In this document: positions 9,537 to 19,278 of the stretch, piece after piece
Numbering within the stretch: the first letter of the stretch is position 1
Layout: every line of letters begins with the position of its first letter
NCBI GenBank assembly: GCA_015039365.1
Contig: WION01000569.1
Location: 1 to 32,514, forward strand
Direction: 5' to 3'
DNA length: 32,514 nucleotides
Origin: Amanita rubescens
Lineage: Eukaryota; Basidiomycota; Agaricomycetes; Agaricales; Amanitaceae
Position numbers and translations under genes: made by a program
Notes under the pieces: generated by a model
Database searches by the model: none
What the model saw: only the letters and a program-made list of their open reading frames with translations
What the model was told of the DNA's origin: nothing

Positions 9537-10770
9537 TTACACATTGATATGCAATAAAGCTAGTGTTCCCCACGGGTACGGGTTCCGCATCTGAATTTGA
9601 GGACCCGAAGTCTGCATTCGTTGAACATCCTCCTTTCGCAAATGTATGACCAGAAACTGGAGCGAAGAAGCCACAGAAGAAGCCCAGTTGCTCGATCCGT
9701 CATCATCACCAGCGAAATTGATCAGAATCCCAGGAATCGCACAGGTATCCGCGTCATTTCGGTTTGTTTCGTCACCTCTTTGACTGGCGCTCTGCAGACT
9801 CTCAGCTTCACTCTCGCTGACACTGACACCGTCACCACTTCCGTACCCACTCGCACTACTAACCACGCTAGCTGCTTTACCCATACGAGGCAGTCTTGTC
9901 ACGTCCGCCAACCGGCAACGGCGACTCAACGGGATAGACGTTGCATTGTGCCTGTGGAGGCTGATTTAATTGAGGTGATAGTGGTCGTGACTCTGGCCGT
10001 TGGTGCTGGTGAATGGGCAGCTGTGGAGAGGGCCAGAGTTGCTGCGGTCGCGCATGCTGTGATGGTGGTAGCGATTGCGTATGCTGAGGTGACAATGGTC
10101 GCGCATACTGAGGTGGTAGTTATTGTGGATGCTGTGGTGCTGTCGGTTGTGAACGCTGCGGTGGAGGTACTGGATGCTGTAATTGCTGTGGATGCTGTGG
10201 TAGAGGCACCGGATGGCTGCCAGGGACGCTACTGTTGACGCGGATACCGTGACTGCAGCGGTTGCAGTGGTTGCTGAATAAGGAGCTTATGGTGCCGGAA
10301 CAGGGGGCCGGCACAGGCATTTGTACGTTCCTGTATCCATTCAAGACACAGGTTCCATAAATGCCGCTTATGATACTACCATTGAACTACTAGCTGTTGG
10401 CAATGAGCATTGTGACGGTCGGGGCGAAGGGTGGGGTGGGTGCTGATGCTGCTGCCAGAAAGTATGTGAAGTCCGAAAATTGGAAGAACAATGCGTGTAT
10501 CTCCTAGGGTTGAGGACAAGCCTGCAGTTCTAGAAGAGGCTGGCGGGTGTGACTCCGCGTATGCGCTACAAGCCTCATTCGATTGACTCTTGGGCTGAAG
10601 GCGACAATGCAAGCGACGTCGGGGGCTTGATGTTATATTGACCCCAATGTGAGGCAATGAACGCGTGTGAGAATGGGAAGATGACGGGTAACCGGGTGAT
10701 AGGGTGCGTCGGAACGATGAAGGGCGGTCATGGTCGGACATCGACGCATATGAAGAGTAGCGGGCATATG
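9537..10770 (-). pseudogene. Decayed partial duplicate of the left-edge Gln-rich gene
   Basis: 10215-10770 aligns with 1-980 in the same orientation over many blocks, for example CAGAAAGTATGTGAAGTCCG, TGAACGCGTGTGAGAATGGG and CTAGCTGTTGGCAATGAGC. The copy lacks roughly 340 bp (equivalent to 67-408) and has other indels. On the minus strand the matching peptide begins in frame (SHSHTRSLPHIGVNITSS) and then changes frame repeatedly. The part 9537-10215 has no counterpart inside the window. It is again Gln/Pro-rich and then Ser/acidic-rich on the minus strand, so it probably corresponds to the parent gene's C-terminal part beyond the left edge. No intact ORF covers it. Confidence 0.75.
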
Positions 10771-10917
10771 TGCGAAGTTCAGCCGTGTGACACGTTACAC
10801 GCTCTTTCCTTCTTGACCACAACATACCCAAATTATTAAAGACCAGGTAAGCTTGATCTGGACCTCCACAATAGCTCTATGACGTCCTTATCCCTTTCTA
10901 GTTGTGCTGTAACTGTC

Positions 10918-13900
10918 ATGATGGATGGCCCTCAACAGGCTACAAACCATTTTTTCCCTGGGGCACACGACATTTTTATGAAAGATGCTCAATTTACAGA
11001 GGTTATTTAAGTACAAGTTGTCCACTGGTAGCACAACAATAACCCTAACCCATAGATAACTAACAACACCAACAACATCAACCTTAACCTCACCCCTCCT
11101 GATTCTGCTTTACCTCCTCTAGCACCCCTGAAACATTCCAGTACATTCTTCACAGGCAGAGATAAATACTTGCAAAGATTGAAGGACTATTTTAGCTCCC
11201 ATGTGGAAGGCCAAAGGAAGTCATTCCTTTTGCATGGTATGGGAGGTATTGGAAAAACTCAGATTTGCTTGAAATTTATTGAACAAAATCCTGATCTGTG
11301 AGTATATCAATGTTAGTATAATATTCATTTGAGATGAACAACTTGTCTCAGGTTTTCTGACATATTTTGGCTTCATGCTTCTTCAGAGGCTATTATTGAA
11401 GTTGGACTAATGCAGATAGCTCAGGCTAACAATGCCCCAAAGGAGGCAACAAAGTCTCCTCAATCTGCCCTCAAATGGATTGCTCAGAGATCTGGATGGC
11501 TCATGGTATATGATAGTGCAGATGGGCATTATTCTATGGTTGAAACATTCCTTCCACCAGGGAATGGAGGAAATATCTTGATTACAAGTAGGAATGTGGG
11601 ATTGAAGAGGCTGGCATTGGACTCAGTGAATGTTCTTGACATGGGAGATGATGAGGCTGTTCAGTTGCTGTTGAAATCAGCCATGCTTGATGGCACATCT
11701 GATCATATAACAACTATGGCCCAAAATGTGATATCAGAAGTGGGTGGAATACCACTTGCTGTTGATCAAGCAGGAGCATACATGCAAAACTGTGGCTGTA
11801 GCATTGGTAGCTATCTTGAGCTATTCACAAAACACAAACATCAATTGATGTCAAGGAAAGAATTCAAGGGAGCATCTGGTTATGGAACATCTACATATGG
11901 AACATGGGACATCTCAATAGAACAGATTGAGGGCATGGCTGCAAAAGAAACAGGACAAGAGGCTCAAGCAGCACAATGTGCAATCAGGCTACTAAGAATT
12001 TTTGCCTTTTTAAATCATGAGAATATACCTGAGGAATTATTCAAAAATGCAGCAGAAAACTATATAAACAGAGATCTTGTCCAGGAGGCACAGCTCAATT
12101 TACCATTGTCAGTGACACTGTTAGATCATCAGACCTTGCTTGTGAACAAAGGAGAGTGGGACAGAATGCAGTTCCTGGATGGAATCAAAATTCTATTGTC
12201 ATTTTCTTTGATCAAGGCGATTGATCATCTATACTCCATGCATCCATTAGTAAATGAGTGGAGCAGACACATCATATCCAAGACAGATATCAGTGATCAA
12301 TATCACAGAGGAAGAGCACTGTTATCCTGTTCCATAGCTCTTGATTGGCACATTGATAACTACACATTCTGTAAAGTTCTTGCACCACATATTAGGGCAA
12401 ATATTTCATGTGGATTGGATTTACAGTTGAAAAGCAGGTATTATGATGATGAATATCCAAGATTTGCACTAGTTTTTCATCACATTGGCAGCTGGAATGA
12501 GGCAGAGAAGCTGCTACTTGTTGGATTTGAACAGAGGAAAACAAATATTGGACTAAACCACCCAGCCACTCTCACCACCATGAACAGTTTGGCAGCAACA
12601 TACTTCAATCAGGGAAGGTGGGATGAGGCAAAGAAGCTGCAGGTGGAGGTGATGAATGCAAGAAAATTAAAGCTTGGATCAGACCACCCAGATACTCTCC
12701 AAACCACACACACACTGGCATCAACATTTGGCAATCAGGGATGGTGGGGTGAGGCAGAGAAGCTCCAGGTGGAGGTGATGAATGCAAGAAAAGTGAAACT
12801 TGGATCAGGCCATCCAGATACTCTCCACACAATGCACAATCTGGCACATACATATGGGAATCAGGGAAGGTGGGATGAGGCAGAGAAGATGCAGGTGGAG
12901 GTGATGAATGCAAGAAAAGCAAAGCTTGGATTAGACCATCCAGATACTCTCCACACCATGCACAATCTGGCATCAACATTTGGGAATCAGGGAAGGTGGG
13001 ATGAGGCAGAGAAGCTCCAGGTAGAGGTGATGAATGCAAGAAAAGCAAAGCTTGGATCAGACCATCCAGACACTCTCCATGCAATGCACAATCTGGCATT
13101 AACATTCTGGAATCAGGGAAGGTGGGATGAGGCAGAGAAGATGCAGGTGGAGGTGATGGATGAAAGAAAAGCAAAGCTTGGATCAGACCATCCAGATACT
13201 CTCCTTGCCATGCACAATCTGACATTAACATTCTGGAATCAGGGAAGGTGGGATGAGGCAGAGAAGATGCAGGTGGAGGTGATGGAAGCAAGAAATGTGA
13301 AGCTTGGATCAGGTCATCCAGATACTCTCCGCACCATGCACAATCTGGCAGAAACATACAGTAATCAGGGAAAGTGGGATGAGGCAGAGAAGCTCCAGGT
13401 GCAGTTGATGGATGCAAGAAGAGCAAAGCTTGGATCAGACCATCCAGACACTCTCCACATCATGCACAGTCTGGCATCAACATTTGGGAATCAGGGAAAG
13501 TGGGATGAGGCAGAGAAGCTCCAGGCAGAGGTGATGAATGCAAGAAAAGCAAAGCTTGGATCAGATCATCCAGATACTCTCCACACCATGCATAATCTGG
13601 CATCAACATTCTGGAATCAGGGAAGGTGGGATGAAGCAGAGAAGAAGCAGGTAGAGGTGATGAATGTAAGAAAAGCAAAGCTTGGATCAGACCATCCAGA
13701 TACTCTCCACACCATGCATAATCTGGCATCAACATTCTGGAATCAGGGAAGGTGGGATGAAGCAGAGAAGATGCAGGTAGAGGTGATGAATGCAAGAAAA
13801 GCAAAGCTTGGATCAGGCCATCCAAATACTCTCCACACCATACACAATGTGGCAGAAACATACAGGAATCAGGGCAGGTTGGAAGAGGCAGAGAAGCTAC

Positions 13901-15165
13901 AGGTGGAGGTGATGAATGTAAGAAAAGTAAAGCTTGGATCAGACCATCCAGACACTCTCCACACAATGCACAGTCTGGCATCAACATTTGGAAATCAGGG
14001 AAGGTGGGATGAGGCAGAGAAGCTCCAGGTGGAGGTGATGAATGGAAGAAAAGAAAAGCTTGGATCAGACCATCCAGATACTCTCCACACAATGCACAGT
14101 CTGGCATCAACATTTGGAAATCAGGGAAGGTGGGATGAGGCAGAAAAAATGCAGGTTGAGGTGATGAATGCAAGACAATTAAAGCTTGGATCAGGCCATC
14201 CAAACACTCTCCACACCATGCACAACATGGCAGAAATATACAGGCATCAGGGAAGATTGAAAGAGGCAGAGAAGCTACAGGTGGAGGTGATGAATGCAAG
14301 AAAAGCAAAACTTGGATCAGACCATCCAGACACACTCCACACAATGCACAGTCTGGCATCAACATTTGGAAATCAGGGAAGGTGGAATGAGGCAGAAAAG
14401 CTTCAGGTGGAGGTGATGAGTGCAAGAAAAGTGAAGCTTGGATCAAACCATCCAGATACTCTTCACACCATGCACAATCTGGCATTAACATTCTGGAATC
14501 AGGGAAGGTGGGATGAGGCAGAGAGTCTGCAGGTGGAGGTGATGAATGCAAGAAATGCAAGAAATGCAAAGCTTGGATCAGACCATCCAGATACTCTCCA
14601 CACCATGCACAATCTGGCATTAACATTCTGGAATCAGGGAAGGTGGGATGAGGCAGAGAAGATGCAGGTGGAGGTGATGAATGCAAGAAAAGTAAAGCTT
14701 GGGTCAGACCATCCATACACTCTTGACACCATGCACAATCTGGTATCCACATACAGGATTCAAGGAAGGTGGGATAAGGCAGAGAACCTGGAGGTGGAGG
14801 TCATGAATGCAAGAAAAGCAAAGCTTGGATCAGACCATCCAGATACTCTTAATACAATGAATTATCTTGCAACAGCATACTGGAATCAAGGAAGGTGGGA
14901 CAAGGCAGAGAAGCTGCAAGTGGAGGTGGTGAAAACAAGAAAAGCAAAGTTTGGACCAGATCATCCATCCACTTTGAATGCAATGGCTAGCTTGGCTTTG
15001 ACATATAGTAGAAGCCAGGGAAGGTTGGATGAGGCAGAACCTTTGCTGTCTCAAGTTGTGCAATCCATGCAAACTGTTATGGGAGCTCAACATCCCACTA
15101 CAGTCCATTACAAGAGACAACTTGACAAACTTGTTAGGAGGCAAAACATGTGTTATTTAATGTAG
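10918..15165 (+). CDS. NLR-like protein: NB-ARC ATPase with 21 TPR repeats
   Basis: Exons 10918-11001, 11056-11297 and 11352-15165 give about 1379 residues. Intron 2 (donor GTGAGT, acceptor CTCAG) is clear. Intron 1 (donor GTTATT, branch CTAAC, acceptor CATAG) is less certain. Exon 1 has the FPGAHDIFMKDAQF segment seen at the start of many agaricomycete NLR-like proteins. NB-ARC motifs: P-loop GMGGIGKT (89-96), kinase-2 LMVYDSAD (159-166), ILITSRN (184-190), GGIPLA (240-245), then an MHP motif as in MHPLVNEW. From about residue 488 there are 21 TPR_10/12-type units of 42 residues with consensus GRWDEAEK...HPDTLHTMHNLA. By analogy such proteins act as intracellular receptors in non-self recognition or cell death; the ligand is unknown. 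No recognisable N-terminal effector domain is seen. The gene is more A+T-rich than its neighbours. Confidence 0.85.
12487..15108 (+). repeat. 126-bp tandem coding repeat (21 TPR units)
   Basis: The C-terminal half of the NLR-like gene is a direct tandem array of 126-bp units that are nearly identical at DNA level, e.g. AATCAGGGAAGGTGGGATGA recurs through most units. Units 1, 20 and 21 are the most diverged, as usual at array ends. Unit 17 carries an in-frame 9-bp duplication (ARNARNAK). DNA-level similarity beyond what the protein needs suggests recent unit duplication or gene conversion. Long antisense ORFs over the array are by-products of the repeat. Confidence 0.9.
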
Positions 15166-17185
15166 CCTTGAATCCAATTTTATTCAGTAACCAGACATCA
15201 CAGTACAGAAAATGCTTTATGACATAGGACAAAAGGCTTACTAAATTTGGCATTCAGTTTACTATGTATGACTATCAATCATTGCAGGTGAATAGCAAGC
15301 TGTATATCACAACTAGAAACAAAGGGAGCAAGGCAGCATACTTGTTCCTCATGCCCTGATCATTGAATGTGGAGCCATTCCCCACCACAGTAGCACCTCA
15401 TTCAAGAGAGAAGTTCCATTTGTATTAAACAAACCCAACAGAATAAGGTTGTCCCACTGGAGGTGGTACACATTGGTTCTGTTGGGGTACTACATACTGA
15501 CTTACCACCACTGGCGTTGCTGTTATTTGAGTTAGAGGATGTATGTACCAGTGCACTGCTGCCTGGCTTCACCTATTGCAGGTACACCACCGGAACACGA
15601 AACAGCATTTGCCAATCCATGTGCATTATTATTTAACTTGGAGGGAAACACAGCTCGTTCAGCCCTGTTGTACTTGTTAGATGTGTTTACATTGGAGACA
15701 GTGGTATAGGGGTAGGGTTGGATGATTAGCCCTGTTTATCATTTTGTGGAAGCCGTGCACGCTCAGTTGCTGCATGAAACTGGATAACTAATCGTCAGAG
15801 AGGGTATGGTTCAGGTCACGAGCGCATTGCAGGTGTGCAGTGTAGGATTAGGTGATGGCCACAAAGCGCATTTCGATGGTTTATGTTCGGAGGTGGCAGC
15901 TGGTGGCAGGTGCGTTCATCAATACAATTGAGCAGCAGCGAGGGGAGGGGGTACGTACTTTGGGCTTGAAACTGGGCGCCACGGTAGTTACGTGGCAATA
16001 AATGAGTTTGGATGCATTGTGGTGGGTGTTGATGGATTATCAGGTCGCAGTGGGTACATATGTCGCATGGGTTTGAAATGGGGCGCCGTGGCGGTTACGT
16101 AGTTGAATTGATTCTGCTTTTGCATCCTCGGAAGCGCGGGCGGCTCATTGTGTTAAGTGTGACCCTAGGATGCAGCTGGGCTCGTCGACGTTCGAGACGA
16201 CGAACGTCCCAAGTTCCATCCAGGAGATGGGTGCTGGGATTAGGGCCGTTGATCATTCTGAGTTTTGATCAGGGCGCTACCGCAGGAAGCACGGCAGACG
16301 GGGTTAGACAGTTACAATTCCCGCACTAGATATGGTAGATCAAGTGCAGCTTGAGTTGGGCATACAACTGCAGGAGCTAATATCCTTCGCTACCGCTGCC
16401 GCTTCCGAGTCCGTCTGCGTGGGAAGTGACGGAGAGACTTGGGCGACGTGCGTCGTCTACAACTCAGGACTGCCATAAGTAAGCCCTCTTGTCTCGTACC
16501 TTCATCGGTCCACCATGCCATTCGTCCGGCCTCTACTATCACTTTCCCCGCCGGTCCCAGCACATGAAGCTGTCAGTGGATCCTAGTATGTCGACCCTCC
16601 CAGATAAACAACCTCCGCATTAACCTCAGTCGTTACTAGGGCAGCCGATGGGGGTGGAGGTGTAGGAAAGAAACTTAGAAGGATTGCGGCTCTGAATTCA
16701 ATGCGAAGTATTTTGGCCCGCGTTTCCATAATGCGATAATGACGTGGATTTGACTTCGACTAGTCAGCACCATCAGCACGTTGTCCATCTATTCATGAAT
16801 CCAGCCGCACTGTCACTGCAGATGATTTGATAAATGTCTTTGCGCCGTGGTTGATGAATTTACCATTGCCTAGGGTGAACATCTTTCATTCCTTTGTACG
16901 TCGTTATGCGCTATATTGGGAACGCTATTGACCTGCTATGCTATTCAGGAGTGGATTGCGTGGAGAAAACCACAAAACCAACTGCGGCATTGCGCTTTTT
17001 TATTATTATTGTCAGTGAAGATTGCCTACGAGACTTGCGATGCTGTAGCGGCGTATGACAATGGGTTGGCTAATGGATAAGTTGTTATCTCGTCGGTTCT
17101 CGTGCGTTTCCCAAGATAACCACGAGTAAATCTGATATCCTGTTAGCAGTCTCCTTACGCCTGAACGTTGAACCATTGCGGTCTA
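15166..17185. other. 2 kb without a convincing gene
   Basis: The first 550 bp keep the A+T-rich composition of the NLR-like gene and hold its 3' flank. On the minus strand at 15425-15520 there is a short exon-like Pro/Val/Gln-rich peptide ending at a stop, but another frame looks equally good. On the plus strand 16332-16478 encodes 48 residues (starting MVDQVQLELG) with no family resemblance. At 16190-16211 GACGTTCG and CGAACGTC form a small hairpin. None of these can be called a gene. Confidence 0.4.
15962..16100 (+). repeat. Short diverged direct repeat flanking about 75 bp
   Basis: A 32-bp stretch at 15962-15993 matches 16069-16100 at 25 of 32 positions without gaps. Both contain GGGCGCC followed eight bases later by GTTACGT. 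Six of the seven differences are transitions. The core TGGCGCC resembles some retroelement primer-binding sites, but no LTRs or coding parts are visible nearby. Confidence 0.45.
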
Positions 17186-17425
17186 GATCGGGTTTTGAAG
17201 TTATCAAGGTGCATATGTCCCGCTGAAGTTCTCTACGAGATAGGTGCGGGGCCTTCCTTCGGCATAAACATGAATAACATCGTTTCACCATCCATAGGAT
17301 ACACAGATGCTGTTAAACAAGTTGAAGGAATGATGAGAACGAGGGGATAAGGAAAGTAACCGATATATGCGCTTCATCTTCCGTGTAATACTTCCGAGGC
17401 GAGGCGTCGGGTACTATTTATGGAC
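17186..17425 (+). repeat. Dispersed repeat, copy 2
   Basis: This is the second copy of the element at 5458-5731, in the same orientation and somewhat shorter through internal deletions. It ends about 260 bp upstream of the F-box gene. As with copy 1 there is no coding capacity and no recognisable termini. Confidence 0.65.
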
Positions 17426-17687
17426 TTGTTGGCTTTCCTACTCATTACATCACGGATCGGCGAGCTGCCAGATCTCAAGCCACATGGCGGAAGATGACAG
17501 TTACAGGATCTTGTACGCCTCAGGGTAGGTACTCGGGCACATATACAAATTTTGGCATATTCTCCAAATCCTTATCTCTTATAGGCGAATCAGGCCACTA
17601 GCCGAAGTAGCGATAAGTTAGTACAGATCAGTCGACTATAAGTGCTTCGCTGGCAAGAACCCGTCACACGTAGAGCCGGTATCGACC

Positions 17688-19094
17688 ATGCCTCTTCCTT
17701 ATCCAACGCTGCCGTCAGAGCTCATTGAGAAAGTCGTTGGCCAAATCGGAAAGGAACCCACTTTGATAGCCTGCTCGCAGGTGTCGCTCACTTTCGAGCA
17801 TTACAGCTTCCGGCAGCTATTCCGTTGCCTCCGTCTGTGCTGCGACGAATGGGCAATCGGGACGTTTTCTCGGTTGATGCCTAGGTCGCACAGGATCTTC
17901 CAACACGTAAAGGAACTCAGAATCGGATGTAGCATGGTCCCCGGCTGCCTTCATCCTTCCCCGGCACAGATTGACGAAAGTCGCTATCAGCAACTCTGCC
18001 TGATTCTGAAGCTGTTTGCAGAGCATAGCAGTGGTTGCCTGGAAAGGATTACGTTGCGAAGGGTCTCGTGGGGATCTTTGCCTGGTAGCTTGCAGACTGC
18101 TTTGACGGCTCTGCTTGCCTGTCCCTCTGTGAAGAAGCTGAAGTTTGAACACGTCGAGGGCTTTCCTCTCTCCGCATTTCGGCACATCTCTTCGGGATTG
18201 AAGAAGTTCCAAATTTGTAATTCAGGATACAATCCGCACCCCTTGGATAACGCGCTGGCTGAGGATATCGGCACCTTTGCTATCCCCGCGGCGCGGCCAG
18301 AACAGCTAATTATCACATCTAAAGGCTCAGAAACGGGAAATTTGGAGTCAGGTCTTATAGACTTACTCGACATATCGCATTTGACCATGTTGTGCATGGT
18401 CGTCCGCTTCGATTCAGAATGGGAATTACTGCAGAAGTTGATGCAGAATGCTTCCAGTACGCTTGAATTCGTTTCTGTCGTTTTTCAATCAGGTATGTAG
18501 AAACCTCCGGTTTTACGAAATGGCTCTCATTTCGATTTGGTAGTTCATCCTTACTATATGCCATCAGCCTTCACGGGTGATCAGATTCAGTTACAGGATA
18601 CCTATAGGCTCGGACTTGATTTGGCACCATTTCAACGTCTACGGAATATTGATTTTTGGGTGCCATTGCGTGTCCGTACAATCGATCCTATCCTTCGAGG
18701 TTTGCACGAGACTCTCTCTAGCCTTCCAAATGGTTCTCCGCTGGAGCATATTACTTTCTTCAGCTACCTTGAGTCAACTCCTTTCGAGCTGACTGACGCA
18801 GAATGGCACCAATTAGACGTCAAACTGTCTTCCGCTGCACTTCGAGCGACGGCATTGAAGCATATCAAGTTTCATTTTGCCAGATTTATGAATCAAACAC
18901 CCAAAGAGCAGCTTGTATTGTATGACAGGACTACAGGTCTACTGAGAGAGAAGTTGACCATGTCGTTCAAGAAGATAGTCACAGAAAGAACGGTGGGTGG
19001 GTTTACACCGGGGTTAGCACTGAGTATTGATGAGATGCATAGACTGAATCACTGGCATGGGTGGGTTTATACTAGTGTTATTGCTGAGTATTGA
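17688..19094 (+). CDS. F-box / LRR-like protein
   Basis: Two exons, 17688-18492 and 18544-19094, separated by a 51-bp intron (donor GTATGT, acceptor TGGTAG), give 451 residues. The N-terminus (LPSELIEKVVGQI, then LIACSQVS and FRQLFRCLRL) fits an F-box-like domain of the basidiomycete type. The rest consists of Leu-rich segments such as VKKLKFEHVEGF and LKHIKFHFARF, as in irregular LRR regions. Such proteins usually act as substrate adaptors of SCF ubiquitin ligases; the target is unknown. The last part of the gene overlaps a 64-bp tandem duplication (18997-19124). Because 64 is not a multiple of three, the final residues are read from the second copy in a different frame, so this C-terminus is probably not ancestral. 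Confidence 0.7.
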
Positions 19095-19124
19095 TGAGAT
19101 GGACAGATTGAACCACTGACGTGG
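18997..19124 (+). repeat. 64-bp tandem duplication at the F-box gene 3' end
   Basis: 18997-19060 and 19061-19124 are two diverged tandem copies sharing GTGGGTTTA and TGAGTATTGATGAGATG with a constant offset of 64 bp. The first copy is coding. The second is entered in a shifted frame and supplies the stop codon at 19092-19094. Confidence 0.8.
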
Positions 19125-19278
19125 CCGTTGTAGCTATCGATTGTTGTATTATTAGATTATAGAGTAGATATGGACCAAAAAAGGCAACTCGTTTAACCAC
19201 GCCTTTCAGCCAAAGTAAAACGCGCCGACTGCGACGCTCAGCTCTCCCGCTTCTTTGCGGGTACAAATATTTCTAATT

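Noticed and set aside
12605..14752. Long antisense ORFs (273 and 430 codons) across the TPR array
   Set aside because: They arise because the 126-bp sense repeat keeps one antisense frame free of stops in every unit; the peptide is the same repeat read backwards.
12487..15108. Regular repeats as a CRISPR array or non-coding satellite
   Set aside because: Units are in frame, encode TPR helices and have no unique spacers; the organism is a fungus.
15951..16100. TGGCGCC words as an LTR-retrotransposon primer-binding site
   Set aside because: No flanking LTRs, polypurine tract or gag/pol coding sequence could be seen nearby.
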